Virus record (IMG/VR): IMGVR_UViG_3300044705_000014
Coordinates: 1-40,060 of that record
Direction: 5' to 3' (one strand)
Length of the DNA stretch: 40,060 bases
From: a virus
Below are positions 30,678-37,787 of the stretch, one piece after another (the stretch's first letter is position 1; the number at the start of each line of letters is the position of its first letter). The position numbers were made by a program, and so were the translations under genes. The notes beneath the pieces are model-generated. The model ran no database searches, was not told the DNA's origin, and was given only the letters and a program-made list of their open reading frames with translations.

Positions 30678-32203
30678 GCGTGGACGGTCGGAGGTTTGAC
30701 GGTGGCCGCACCCGGATCGATCGACTGATCACCGGGCTCGAGCACGATCTTGCCCGTCGGGTCGGGTGCCGCGACCTGGCCGAGCAGCTTCTCCGCGGCC
30801 TCCATCGCCATCATCCGCGCGATCTGCACCTGGGTGTACCCGAGGTCTTCGAGCGCCTGCTCCTTCGGGATGAGCCCACCCGCGTACTTCTTGATCGTGG
30901 CGTCGGTGCGCACGGCCTCGGACTCGGTCGCGGCGTCGGCCCACACGACCTCGCTGTCGACGGACGGCTCGGCGTTCGGGTCCTGGAACTGCCGGGCCAG
31001 CTGCATGACCTCTTCCCACGACTCGCCGAACGCATCCTGCTTGCGCTCGACCTTGCGGACCAGGCCGGACTCGGCACTCTTGATCGCGTCGCCACTCGGC
31101 TCCTGACCCTCGGGCAGGAGGTAGTGCTTCGGCGTGCGCGTGGTGACGGCGAGGTGCGTGACCTTCTGCTCGATCGCCTTGAGGTAGTCGCTGAGGTCGG
31201 TCTGGCCGAACTCGCCGAACTTGGCGTCCGGATTCTCGGAGGCCCAGAGCTTGTCGATCGCCGAGTCGAACGGCTCTTTCAACTTGCCCGTCGCCTCGTC
31301 GGTCATCAGCTTGATGCCCGCGACGTACCGCTGCCGATGAGCGCCGAAGTACCCGGCCAGCATGAGCAGGAAGTTGAACGCATTGATCTGGTTTTGGATC
31401 GGCCAGACGTCGGCCAGCTCGCTCTCGCCTTCGAGCAGCGTGCGGCCGCGGTTCCGCAGCGGCACGATCGGGACGATGCCGATCGAGTTGGCGACGTAGG
31501 GCTCCTCGTCGGTGATCGGCAGCCACGGGTTCTTGCCGACCTGCCCGGACAGCGCCGTCGCTCCGGCGTAGCTGTCGGCGCCCGTCAGCGAAGCCCAGCT
31601 CGGGAGCCCGGCGCCACTGATCTCCTCGAGGTTGACCGCCTTGCGCTGGAAGCGGTAGCAGCCATCCGGCATGTACACCGTGGCGCGCTCGAGATTCCCG
31701 TCGACCCACGTCTTGAGCGCAGCGTCCCGCCTGCGGAAGTTGCTGCCCGGCGTGTAGGCGACGATCGTCTCGCACGCATCCTCGACGGCGATGTCGGCGT
31801 AGCCGTCGTCATCGGCATCGCTCCAGACCGAGACGTAGCTGACGCCCTTGACCAGCGCATCGAGCTGGGCGGCACGGCTGAGCGAGTCGAGCTGGTTCGC
31901 CTGCCAGATGTCCCACGAGTCCTTGTCGGACTGAATGTCGGAGTCGGCCGACAGCCGGAAGCCCTCGACCTGGAGGCGCTCATCGACCACGTCGACGAGC
32001 AGCCGCATGAAGTTGGAGCGCGACTCCTCCAGCATCTGCCGGAACTGCGAGCGCATCTTCTCAGCGTGCGCAGGCGTGAGGAATGGCAGCGGATGGTCGC
32101 CCGTGTAGTAGTCGTTGAGCGCGTCGAATCCGCTCTCCCGCGCCTTCAGCTGGGGATAGAGCGCGTAGAGCCAGGTGATCGCGGGATCGAAGTCGACTGC
32201 CAC
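30674..32203 (-). CDS. Portal protein, SPP1 gp6-like, 509 aa
   Basis: I chose the GTG at 32203, with AGGAAAGG about 10 bases upstream; a longer reading would overlap the terminase end by 53 bases. Key segments are ALNDYYTGDHPLPFL near the N-terminus, FMRLLVDVVDERLQVEGFRL, and RTPKHYLLPEGQEPSGDAIK, typical of the SPP1 gp6 family. Twelve copies would form the vertex through which DNA enters and leaves. Confidence 0.9.
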   Translation of the reverse strand: MAVDFDPAITWLYALYPQLKARESGFDALNDYYTGDHPLPFLTPAHAEKMRSQFRQMLEESRSNFMRLLVDVVDERLQVEGFRLSADSDIQSDKDSWDIWQANQLDSLSRAAQLDALVKGVSYVSVWSDADDDGYADIAVEDACETIVAYTPGSNFRRRDAALKTWVDGNLERATVYMPDGCYRFQRKAVNLEEISGAGLPSWASLTGADSYAGATALSGQVGKNPWLPITDEEPYVANSIGIVPIVPLRNRGRTLLEGESELADVWPIQNQINAFNFLLMLAGYFGAHRQRYVAGIKLMTDEATGKLKEPFDSAIDKLWASENPDAKFGEFGQTDLSDYLKAIEQKVTHLAVTTRTPKHYLLPEGQEPSGDAIKSAESGLVRKVERKQDAFGESWEEVMQLARQFQDPNAEPSVDSEVVWADAATESEAVRTDATIKKYAGGLIPKEQALEDLGYTQVQIARMMAMEAAEKLLGQVAAPDPTGKIVLEPGDQSIDPGAATVKPPTVHA

Positions 32204-32219
32204 TCGGGTGAGCCTTTCC

Positions 32220-33851
32220 TCAGAAGCCTGCGGTCCGGTACTCGGTCCGCTCGGTTGCTCCAGCCGCGACACAGTCGCCGCGGGCCTCCCAGCTCAGCAC
32301 CGCGGCCATCGCCGCGTCGATCTTCCTCGGGGAGTCGGGACGATCCTTAGAGAGCGTGTGCATCTGCCGATGCTGGTCGTCGTAGACGTTCAGCTTCTGG
32401 CGCCGGGCCTGCCGCAGGTGCCGCAGGAAGTCGGCATCGTCGGCGAGCGACACGTCGCCAGCCGCCATCGCGTCGGTGTAAGCGCGTACGGCGAACGCGA
32501 TCTGCCGTGGCCGGTTCGTGCGCCACTCCAGCACGACCTTCTCGCCGTATGCCCCCTGCCATTTCTCGACGAGTCCCTCGATGTACTGAGGGTCGACGTA
32601 GGCGCGCCACACCGAGTACGTCTCGAACGCTTCGCGCACGGCGCCGTCGACCTCGACGAGCGGGTGCTCGTAGTCGTCGGGCGCCGACTCCGGCCGCTCC
32701 CAGATGCCGATCGGCCACTGGTAGCCGGTCTTGGCCTCCGTCGCCACGACGGCCAGTGCGTCCACGAACCGGGCACCGTCGATGCCGAGCGTGATGACGG
32801 CACCGTCGGCCACGGTGCGTGACTCATCAACACCGTCGCTGAGTACGTCGGCGTTGAACGCTGCGCTCTCGGTCGACTGCTTGCGGTTGAGGAACCAGCG
32901 CTCCGCCTGCGCCGGGTCCCTCGGGAGCAGCGCGACGATCTCGCTGTCGATCCGGTCGAGGTCGACCCAGTAGGAGTCGCGGTAGACCGACCGCAGCGCG
33001 CGGCGCCGCTCGGCCTTGTTGCGGACGGAAAGGCCGGGCGCCGGTTCGACGTCATCGTTGTAGACGTCACCGGCAGCTGCTTCCACTTCGGCCGTGTACT
33101 GCGCGACGCTCTCCTCGGCCGGATCCCAGGCGTTCGGCGTGGAGAGCCAGCGTCCGCCCATCCCGGCGAGGTTGCGGCGCTGCGTGTCGGCGAGCGCGCG
33201 GCCTCCGTTGTGGCGGGTCCAGCTTTCGGTCTGATCCTGGACGATGAACGTGACGCGCTGGCCGAGGCGCGACTTGGCGGCGCTCGTGACGGGCTCGATG
33301 TAGCCGCCACCCGGCAGCCATACGCGCATCAGGCCGGTCTCCGGGATGTCGGACTCGAAGTTACCGAGCGCGATCATCGGGAGCAGCGCCATCCACACGT
33401 TGTCGGTCTGGTCCTCGGAGAGCGCGGTCAGCTGGATGACCGGCGTCGCGTTCGTCCGTCCGACCGGCCGACCCTCAGCGTCCCAGCCGTCGAACACGAC
33501 CGGACCTGCGGCCTCGGCGCAGACGACGGCGCCCGAGAACGGACCCTTGCCCCATTTCTGCGGCCGACACAGCTGCGCGCCGCGGCTGTAGTGAAACGCG
33601 CCACGCCAGCGGTCACGCTCGGCATCGTGCTTGGCGTGCGGGTTGATCCGGTAGAAGTGGAGGAGGAACGTCCACTGCTCGTCGGTCAGGAGGAATGGCT
33701 CACCGACCTGATCGCGGTCGGGGATGGCGCATCGCTCCTCGATCCAGCGGCCGATCTCGTAGCCCAGCGTCGGGAAGGTGTGGCAGGCGACGCAACGGCC
33801 ATCGTCATCCCACGCGGTACCGCCGCACTTCTGGCACTTAGGCGAAGCCAT
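32220..33851 (-). CDS. terL: Terminase large subunit, 543 aa
   Basis: N-terminal zinc ribbon (CQKC at 6-9, CVAC at 20-23), then the packaging ATPase with Walker A CRPQKWGKG (95-103) and VTFIVQDQTESW at the Walker B position. The C-terminal RNase H-like nuclease has LGIDGARFVDALAVV and a late Asp in KIDAAMAAVLSWEA. The N-terminal zinc ribbon is an extra. It overlaps the metalloprotease-like gene by 14 bases. Confidence 0.92.
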   Translation of the reverse strand: MASPKCQKCGGTAWDDDGRCVACHTFPTLGYEIGRWIEERCAIPDRDQVGEPFLLTDEQWTFLLHFYRINPHAKHDAERDRWRGAFHYSRGAQLCRPQKWGKGPFSGAVVCAEAAGPVVFDGWDAEGRPVGRTNATPVIQLTALSEDQTDNVWMALLPMIALGNFESDIPETGLMRVWLPGGGYIEPVTSAAKSRLGQRVTFIVQDQTESWTRHNGGRALADTQRRNLAGMGGRWLSTPNAWDPAEESVAQYTAEVEAAAGDVYNDDVEPAPGLSVRNKAERRRALRSVYRDSYWVDLDRIDSEIVALLPRDPAQAERWFLNRKQSTESAAFNADVLSDGVDESRTVADGAVITLGIDGARFVDALAVVATEAKTGYQWPIGIWERPESAPDDYEHPLVEVDGAVREAFETYSVWRAYVDPQYIEGLVEKWQGAYGEKVVLEWRTNRPRQIAFAVRAYTDAMAAGDVSLADDADFLRHLRQARRQKLNVYDDQHRQMHTLSKDRPDSPRKIDAAMAAVLSWEARGDCVAAGATERTEYRTAGF

Positions 33852-34269
33852 CTGAGCCGGGCGGCGGCAGCGGGATCGCGCCGAGCCCGGCGATCACAAC
33901 GGCGACGGGATCGATGAACCGCTCCATGTTGATGCGGTATGCCCCGACGAACATCTCGTGCTGGGGCGGCGCCATCACCGTCGGAAGCACGTGGTGGATG
34001 AGCTCGTCGACCGGCGCGTGATGGCAGTGGAGAAGCTCGTGGATCACGATGACCCGCTGCTCCTCCGGCGAGACGGCGAAGAACTCGGAGTCGAACCGGA
34101 TGGTCGCGTAGCGCCTGCCGTAGATGGCGGCGCACTCGGCCGTGCATTCCTCGTCGTCCCTGCGCTCGACGCGGATCGTCCAGTCCGTGAGTCCTAGAGC
34201 ATCGGCGACGAGTCTCACGTATCCGTCCAGCCACTCCAGGTAGTTGACCTCGATCTCCCAGTTGCTCAC
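33838..34269 (-). CDS. Metalloprotease-like protein with HExxH-type site, 143 aa
   Basis: GTG start at 34269, overlapping the small terminase stop. VIVIHELLHCHHAPVDELIH contains HELLH (HExxH) with further His residues, as in ImmA/SprT-type peptidases. The N-terminal half is helical with two Cys. A zinc peptidase between the terminase subunits is unusual; it may process virion or host proteins. Confidence 0.7.
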   Translation of the reverse strand: MSNWEIEVNYLEWLDGYVRLVADALGLTDWTIRVERRDDEECTAECAAIYGRRYATIRFDSEFFAVSPEEQRVIVIHELLHCHHAPVDELIHHVLPTVMAPPQHEMFVGAYRINMERFIDPVAVVIAGLGAIPLPPPGSDGFA

Positions 34270-34685
34270 TTCGCCTCCGGCAGCACGCGCAGCGGCGTCG
34301 GCTCTGGGGTGGCCGCGATGTCGTCCGGAGCGTCCTCTTCCGGAAGCAGCAGACGAGCATCGCGGCGCCCTTTCGGCGATAGCGCCAGGTTGTCGATGCG
34401 GATGCGGATCTCTCCGGCGCGCACGACCGGATCGGCCGCGTGCAGCATGATCGTGTCGACCGCCAGAGCGATGTCCGATGCGTTGAACGTCGCGGTCACC
34501 GGGTCCTCGCGCCACGCGTCCCAGAGCATGCGCGATGCAGCGGGCCAACCATCGGCCGGTTCGTCGAGGTCCGAGAGCGCCGGTAGGACTGGCTCGGCCA
34601 GCGGCTCAAGGCGGCGCCAGTCGCCGAGCGCTGGGGTGTTCGCGCGCTGTCTGCGTGCCTTCGGCGCTGGTCCACGACCGGACAT
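34266..34685 (-). CDS. terS: Terminase small subunit, 139 aa
   Basis: AGGAGG lies 6-7 bases before the ATG at 34685. The N-terminus MSGRGPAPKARRQRAN followed by a Pro-rich linker and AASRMLWDAWREDP is a common signature of small terminases of siphoviruses of high-GC Gram-positive bacteria. The C-terminal half is helical and would oligomerise. Immediately upstream is a non-coding stretch with repeats that could be its DNA-binding site. Confidence 0.8.
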   Translation of the reverse strand: MSGRGPAPKARRQRANTPALGDWRRLEPLAEPVLPALSDLDEPADGWPAASRMLWDAWREDPVTATFNASDIALAVDTIMLHAADPVVRAGEIRIRIDNLALSPKGRRDARLLLPEEDAPDDIAATPEPTPLRVLPEAK

Positions 34686-35046
34686 GTTTTCCTCCTGGAT
34701 ACGTGGCGGCGGGAGTGTGCGCCGCGAGATTCGTTGATTCGTTCGCTCGTCCTCAGGAGTCCCTGACCCGTTAGCTCTTGGCCGTGCTGACTCCGGCGGC
34801 CCTTGCGCGATCGTGCAGGGGCACCACCCCACCACAACTGCGTGGGGTCGTGGGCGCCGCTGCTCGTCGTCGCGAGCAGGGGACTGCCTGTCGCCCGGAA
34901 CTGGGGACTCCCCGCCACCTCCCGACGTCCGGCTCCGTCCGGCTCGGCCGTCCGGCAGCAATGAACACTGCTGCGGTACCCGGCCTCCTCGGGGGTGGTG
35001 TTGAAGAACCGATCTGAACGAGCCCTCCGGCAGGGTGGTGTGGGGG
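34686..35046. other. Non-coding region upstream of terminase, candidate cos/packaging site
   Basis: No convincing gene. Three direct copies of CGTCCGGC lie at 34926-34933, 34936-34943 and 34949-34956. Several hairpins are present on the minus strand, including CTGCTCG, loop CGACGA, CGAGCAG, then GGGGAGTCCCC and GCAGCA/TGCTGC. Location between HNH nuclease and terminase, plus repeats, is typical of cos regions; the cut itself cannot be seen. Confidence 0.5.
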
Positions 35047-35373
35047 TCAGCTGCCTCGTGCCTCGCGCGCCGTCTTGTTGCGGTGGCACGGCGTGCCGTG
35101 GATCGGACGCATGTTGCTCTCGTCGTCTGCTCCACCTGCGGAGAGGGGGACCACGTGGTCTGCCTCGTCAGCGCCGGGCAGTCCACACACATGGCATATG
35201 CCACCGTGCCTGCGGATCACCCGCTTCGCGCGCTCCTGCTCCTGCCAGCCACTCCCCTTCCGGGGGCGTCTTTTGCGAACGTCTCGCCACGCCGGACGTG
35301 AATGCTCCTGGCAGTCGATGTTCGGGCAGCCTGGCTCAGGGCAGACGGTTGGCTTCGATGTACCGCGTGGCAT
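35047..35373 (-). CDS. HNH endonuclease next to terminase, 108 aa
   Basis: A zinc pair CHVCG, then ADHVVPLSAGG (catalytic His), and the closing N...HGTPCHRNKT. The N-terminal part adds CPEPGCPN and DCQEH. HNH proteins in this position support cos cleavage together with the terminase in many phages. It overlaps the next upstream gene by 38 bases. Confidence 0.9.
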   Translation of the reverse strand: MPRGTSKPTVCPEPGCPNIDCQEHSRPAWRDVRKRRPRKGSGWQEQERAKRVIRRHGGICHVCGLPGADEADHVVPLSAGGADDESNMRPIHGTPCHRNKTAREARGS

Positions 35374-35545
35374 CCGGTCCCTTCAGGCAGGTGCGGTCTG
35401 GTGGATCACCGAAGATCACCGAGGCGTGCTCCGGGTTGCCGTGGCCACAGCACGCGGACACGACAGGCGCGGGCAGCATGCCGACGCACGGATCGGGCTC
35501 TTGGCCCGGTTCGTACTCGGCGCCGCACGCGCGGCACGTTCTCAC
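35336..35545 (-). CDS. Cysteine-rich small protein, 69 aa
   Basis: GTG start in a GTGA overlap. CRACGAEYEPG, later CVGM and SACCGHGNPEH give at least five Cys suited to zinc binding. One of several such proteins heading the leftward operon. No function is recognised. Confidence 0.65.
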   Translation of the reverse strand: MRTCRACGAEYEPGQEPDPCVGMLPAPVVSACCGHGNPEHASVIFGDPPDRTCLKGPDATRYIEANRLP

Positions 35546-35661
35546 AACTCGCACCTGCGCTTGACCTTGACGGGACGCTTGCGGCCAGCTTCCTGGCACG
35601 TCTCGCAGTGGCTCGTCTTGCCCGGCTGCCACGTGCCGTTGACACAACGATGTTGAGTCAC
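35542..35661 (-). CDS. Small zinc-knuckle protein, 39 aa
   Basis: GTG start in a GTGA overlap and GTGA at its end. Residues show C6, then HCETC (19-22) and C37 in a basic background. Retained because both junctions and composition match the neighbours. Confidence 0.6.
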   Translation of the reverse strand: MTQHRCVNGTWQPGKTSHCETCQEAGRKRPVKVKRRCEL

Positions 35662-35861
35662 AGAAGGATCTCCGATACGAGGTAGTGGGGACACCCGGCA
35701 CCGAGCATGTCGAGCGCCTCGTGCAGGTCGATGTCTCGTCGCGCAGCCAACAGGCGCGCGTTGAGCAGCGGCATCCCGGCACGTTCGAGTTGACGCTCGC
35801 GCCAGCCGACCACCTTCAGCTGCGGTGGATCGGACAGGTCGTACATCGGGTGTTCTTCCAC
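35658..35861 (-). CDS. Hypothetical protein, 67 aa
   Basis: GMPLLNARLLAARRDIDLHE and EALDMLGAGCPHYLVSEIL form helices. No motif is known. Coupled to the next gene by GTGA overlap. Confidence 0.6.
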   Translation of the reverse strand: MEEHPMYDLSDPPQLKVVGWRERQLERAGMPLLNARLLAARRDIDLHEALDMLGAGCPHYLVSEILL

Positions 35862-35871
35862 GGCTGACCCC

Positions 35872-36126
35872 TCACGCGCAGTCGGCGCAGACGCCTAGCA
35901 GCACGTCGTCGCTCGCTATCCCGCACCAGTCGCAGACGCCACTCAGGTCGTTCTGGCTGGGTTTGGGTGTTGCCTCGACGGGCAACTCGACTTCAGGGAC
36001 CGGCGTGCGGTCATCCCCTTCCCGCTGTCGGTCCCGCCTCTTTGCGAGCGCAGCTGCGCGGATCGCTTCGCCTTCCGGCGTGAGGCTGTCCGGCCGATCC
36101 TCGTCGTACTCGTCCCAGAAGGACAT
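35872..36126 (-). CDS. Small zinc-finger protein, 84 aa, first gene of the leftward operon
   Basis: Acidic and charged N-terminal region, then CDWCG...CADC at the C-terminus (a treble-clef-like or ribbon pair). It lies directly after the tRNA in transcription order. Possibly the first late protein; its role is unknown. Confidence 0.65.
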   Translation of the reverse strand: MSFWDEYDEDRPDSLTPEGEAIRAAALAKRRDRQREGDDRTPVPEVELPVEATPKPSQNDLSGVCDWCGIASDDVLLGVCADCA

Positions 36127-36128
36127 AG

Positions 36129-36201
36129 CTGTGGAGGCAGGGATCGAACCTGCGCGCTCCCGGTTAACAGCCGGGCGCTCTACCAGCTGAGCTACTCCAC
36201 A
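36129..36201 (-). tRNA. tRNA-Asn (anticodon GTT)
   Basis: Cloverleaf: acceptor TGTGGAG/CTCCACA, D-arm GCTC...GAGC with loop AGCTGGTA, anticodon arm CCCGG-CTGTTAA-CCGGG with GTT, variable loop of 5, and T-arm GCAGG-TTCGATC-CCTGC. Discriminator G. CCA is not encoded. All stems are perfect, so it looks functional. It lies 2 bases before the first leftward protein gene. Confidence 0.95.
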
Positions 36202-36248
36202 AGGAACGGGCTTCGGTTCATCGGCGCCCGCGAGCCGGAACGTAGAAA

Positions 36249-36328
36249 AGGCCCACCCGCACCGGCGCTTCTATCCGGCGATTCCCCGCAGGCACGAAAG
36301 CCAGCGCGGGCGAGCAACGGGTGGGCCT
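36249..36328. other. Long-stem structured element in the control region
   Basis: AGGCCCACCCG (36249-36259) pairs perfectly with CGGGTGGGCCT (36318-36328) over 11 bases. The 58-base interior holds smaller hairpins (CCGG/CCGG, and GGC-ACGAAA-GCC). On the minus strand the stem is followed by TTTCT, so it may end a leftward transcript just before the tRNA; a small RNA is another option. Confidence 0.5.
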
Positions 36329-36429
36329 GTTTGGTTCCTCTCTTCGATTTACTGGCGGGCGCCGGGTTGATTGCGCGCGTGTTCCCTCGTCCAGCGAGCC
36401 TCTTCGCGAGCCAGCACACATCGCTCATG

Positions 36430-36556
36430 CCAGAGCGACGACCGACGAGCGATGAGCGACGATCGACCGCTAGAGAGTGTTGAGCTCTGAAGCTCAGAAG
36501 GGTCTAACGCTTCAAAGGGCTTAGCTCGACGATCGACGTTCGACGCTCGTCGATCG
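36430..36556. promoter_or_regulatory. Repeat-rich control region between divergent operons
   Basis: An imperfect 14-base repeat (GAGCGACGACCGAC-like) lies from about 36433. CGACGATCGAC-type words occur near 36457, 36527 and 36548. A perfect inverted repeat CGATCGACG (36530-36538), 9 bases, CGTCGATCG (36548-36556) is the strongest element. TGAGCT-CTGA-AGCTCA is at 36481. These look like protein-binding sites for control of the divergent operons. I see no gene here. Confidence 0.5.
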
Positions 36557-36635
36557 ACCACGGATACCCCATTTGCAACCCATGTTCGTGGACTTGCTGG
36601 GCGTTCAGCATGCATCGACGGTCTTGCACAGAACT

Positions 36636-36730
36636 GCGGAAGTTTCCGTAAATAGCGGACATTTCCGCAGCCGGGGTGTTTCGCTCGATGAGGTGTTCGG
36701 CTTTGATTCGTGTTGCCATGGAAGGCAACA
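36636..36730 (+). promoter_or_regulatory. Early rightward promoter with nested operator and leader hairpin
   Basis: Operator 36636-36668: GCGGAA, 3 bases, TCCGT, AAATA, GCGGA, 3 bases, TTCCGC. A -35 box TTTCGC is at 36679-36684, with a 17-base spacer and -10 box TTTGAT at 36702-36707. A hairpin TGTTGCC/GGCAACA (36711-36730) has the ATG of the next small gene in its loop. Boxes and spacing match the 14.65 kb copy. Confidence 0.7.
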
Positions 36731-36828
36731 AGCAGCTGATCGGCAAGTGGAGCGTCCCCGGTCTTGAGGTCAAGAGGCCGCGGCCGTTCCCCGATGTCGA
36801 CAGAAGTCAACTCACGAAGGAGGACTGA
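36718..36828 (+). CDS. Leader peptide or small early protein, 36 aa
   Basis: The ATG at 36718 sits in the loop of the leader hairpin, about 10 bases past the -10 box, so the message would be nearly leaderless. It reads MEGNKQLIGKWSVPGLEVKR and ends ...KED; its stop is one base before the next gene, whose AAGGAGG lies inside it. The AAGGAGG overlap suggests coupled translation. Confidence 0.55.
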   Translation: MEGNKQLIGKWSVPGLEVKRPRPFPDVDRSQLTKED

Positions 36829-36829
36829 C

Positions 36830-37150
36830 ATGGCACGGAACGAGGCGAGGATCACGGCGATCCTCCAGCAACTAGCGGCCAGCCCGATCGACCTGGTCGG
36901 CAACTACGACGAGCAGGGCTACGCCCGGCTCCAACTCGAAGGCAAGACGCTCGCCTACGCGATCCCAGGCACCGAGCGCGTGAAGCTCGACTTCGCGACG
37001 CCGCTGGTCGAGGGCGCGCCCCAGTGGTTTCAGAAGATGTTCGAGGGCGACGACGGCGAGCGGTTCAAGTCCGGCCGCGCGAAGCTGTTCGTCACGCCGA
37101 AGAACGTGAAGGGCGCTCGGGCGCTGCTCGAGTGGGTCGCGAACCAATGA
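36830..37150 (+). CDS. Hypothetical early protein, 106 aa
   Basis: AAGGAGG 8 bases before the ATG. Alternating helices and strands (ARITAILQQLAASPIDLVGN; GYARLQLEGKTLAYAIPG; GRAKLFVTPKNVKGARALLE). No known domain. As the first full-size rightward gene it may act in takeover or regulation; nothing in the sequence proves it. Confidence 0.75.
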   Translation: MARNEARITAILQQLAASPIDLVGNYDEQGYARLQLEGKTLAYAIPGTERVKLDFATPLVEGAPQWFQKMFEGDDGERFKSGRAKLFVTPKNVKGARALLEWVANQ

Positions 37151-37353
37151 TGAGACGGGCACGCATCCACGAGCGGCTGGAGACCTTGGTCGGGGAAGGG
37201 ATCATCCGCGACTTCTATGTGCAGGGCAACATGCCGGGCCTCCGCTGGACGCTGCTCGGCCGTGGATGGGATCGCACCTACACGACCGTCGAGATCGAAG
37301 CGTTCCTTGACGGCGTAGCGCTCGGACATCGCACGCTGGTGTACGGGCGATGA
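37147..37353 (+). CDS. Hypothetical early protein, 68 aa
   Basis: ATG at 37147 overlaps the previous stop as ATGA. A basic N-terminal helix (RRARIHERLETLVGEGIIRD) is followed by a beta-rich segment (GLRWTLLGRGWDRTYTTVEI). No family. Confidence 0.7.
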   Translation: MMRRARIHERLETLVGEGIIRDFYVQGNMPGLRWTLLGRGWDRTYTTVEIEAFLDGVALGHRTLVYGR

Positions 37354-37787
37354 AGCACTCGCTCGACAAGGGGACGCAGGTGCAGCAGGCGCTGCGCGCG
37401 CTCGAAGGTGAAGCCGCGCAGCGCGGTGCTGCCCGCGTGATGAACGAGGCCCGCGAGCGGCGCGACTTCGCGCAGGAGCAGCGGGCCTCCGCGCTGTACG
37501 AGGAGCTACGGCTTCTGGACCGCAAGCAGCTGGCCGAGCTCGCCGGATACGACGCGCCAAGGCAACAGCTGATCGCGCAGATCATCGAAGCTGATGCAAA
37601 TGGACTCTTGGCAACTCAACCCCTCGGAAGGGGGGTTTTCGCGGACCAGGGGAAACGCGATAGTTGCTCTTACCTTGACCGCTGCGGCCGCACGCACGAG
37701 TCTCCGACGCCTGGTCCTGACCACCTTGATGGTCAGCGTGACGGCGTCGCCCGTCGTGGCAAAGGCGAACGCAGCGATGCGGCCTAA
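37350..37787 (+). CDS. Helical early protein, 145 aa, with an unusual tail over an RNA hairpin
   Basis: ATGA overlap with the gene before. Residues 1-85 are clearly coding: a charged helix (ALRALEGEAAQRGAARVMNE onward) ending QQLIAQIIEADANG. From residue about 90 the frame runs through the hairpin at 37618-37639 and 150 more bases with weak coding character. The true protein may end there by sequence change, or the message may be cut short by the hairpin. The N-terminal part is well supported, the C-terminal part not. Confidence 0.65.
   Translation: MKHSLDKGTQVQQALRALEGEAAQRGAARVMNEARERRDFAQEQRASALYEELRLLDRKQLAELAGYDAPRQQLIAQIIEADANGLLATQPLGRGVFADQGKRDSCSYLDRCGRTHESPTPGPDHLDGQRDGVARRGKGERSDAA
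37618..37639 (+). terminator. Hairpin with T-run, likely terminator or attenuator
   Basis: AACCCC TC, loop GGAA, GG GGGGTT followed by TTTT (six pairs plus two less stable). It sits inside the reading frame of the gene at 37350 and directly before the gene-free structured region. It overlaps a TTTCGC box at 37637-37642 that, with GATAGT 16 bases later, could start a transcript there. Confidence 0.6.

Noticed and set aside
34496-35089. Long minus-strand frames across the gap between HNH and small terminase
   Set aside because: They overlap the terminase gene in another frame, have no ribosome site and contain repeats and hairpins.
36504-36773. An 89-codon minus-strand frame (MATRIKAEHLIERNTP...) that seems related to one opposite 14.6-14.7 kb
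   Set aside because: Differences between the two copies fall in all codon positions while promoter boxes and operator are unchanged, so the similarity is regulatory DNA, not protein.
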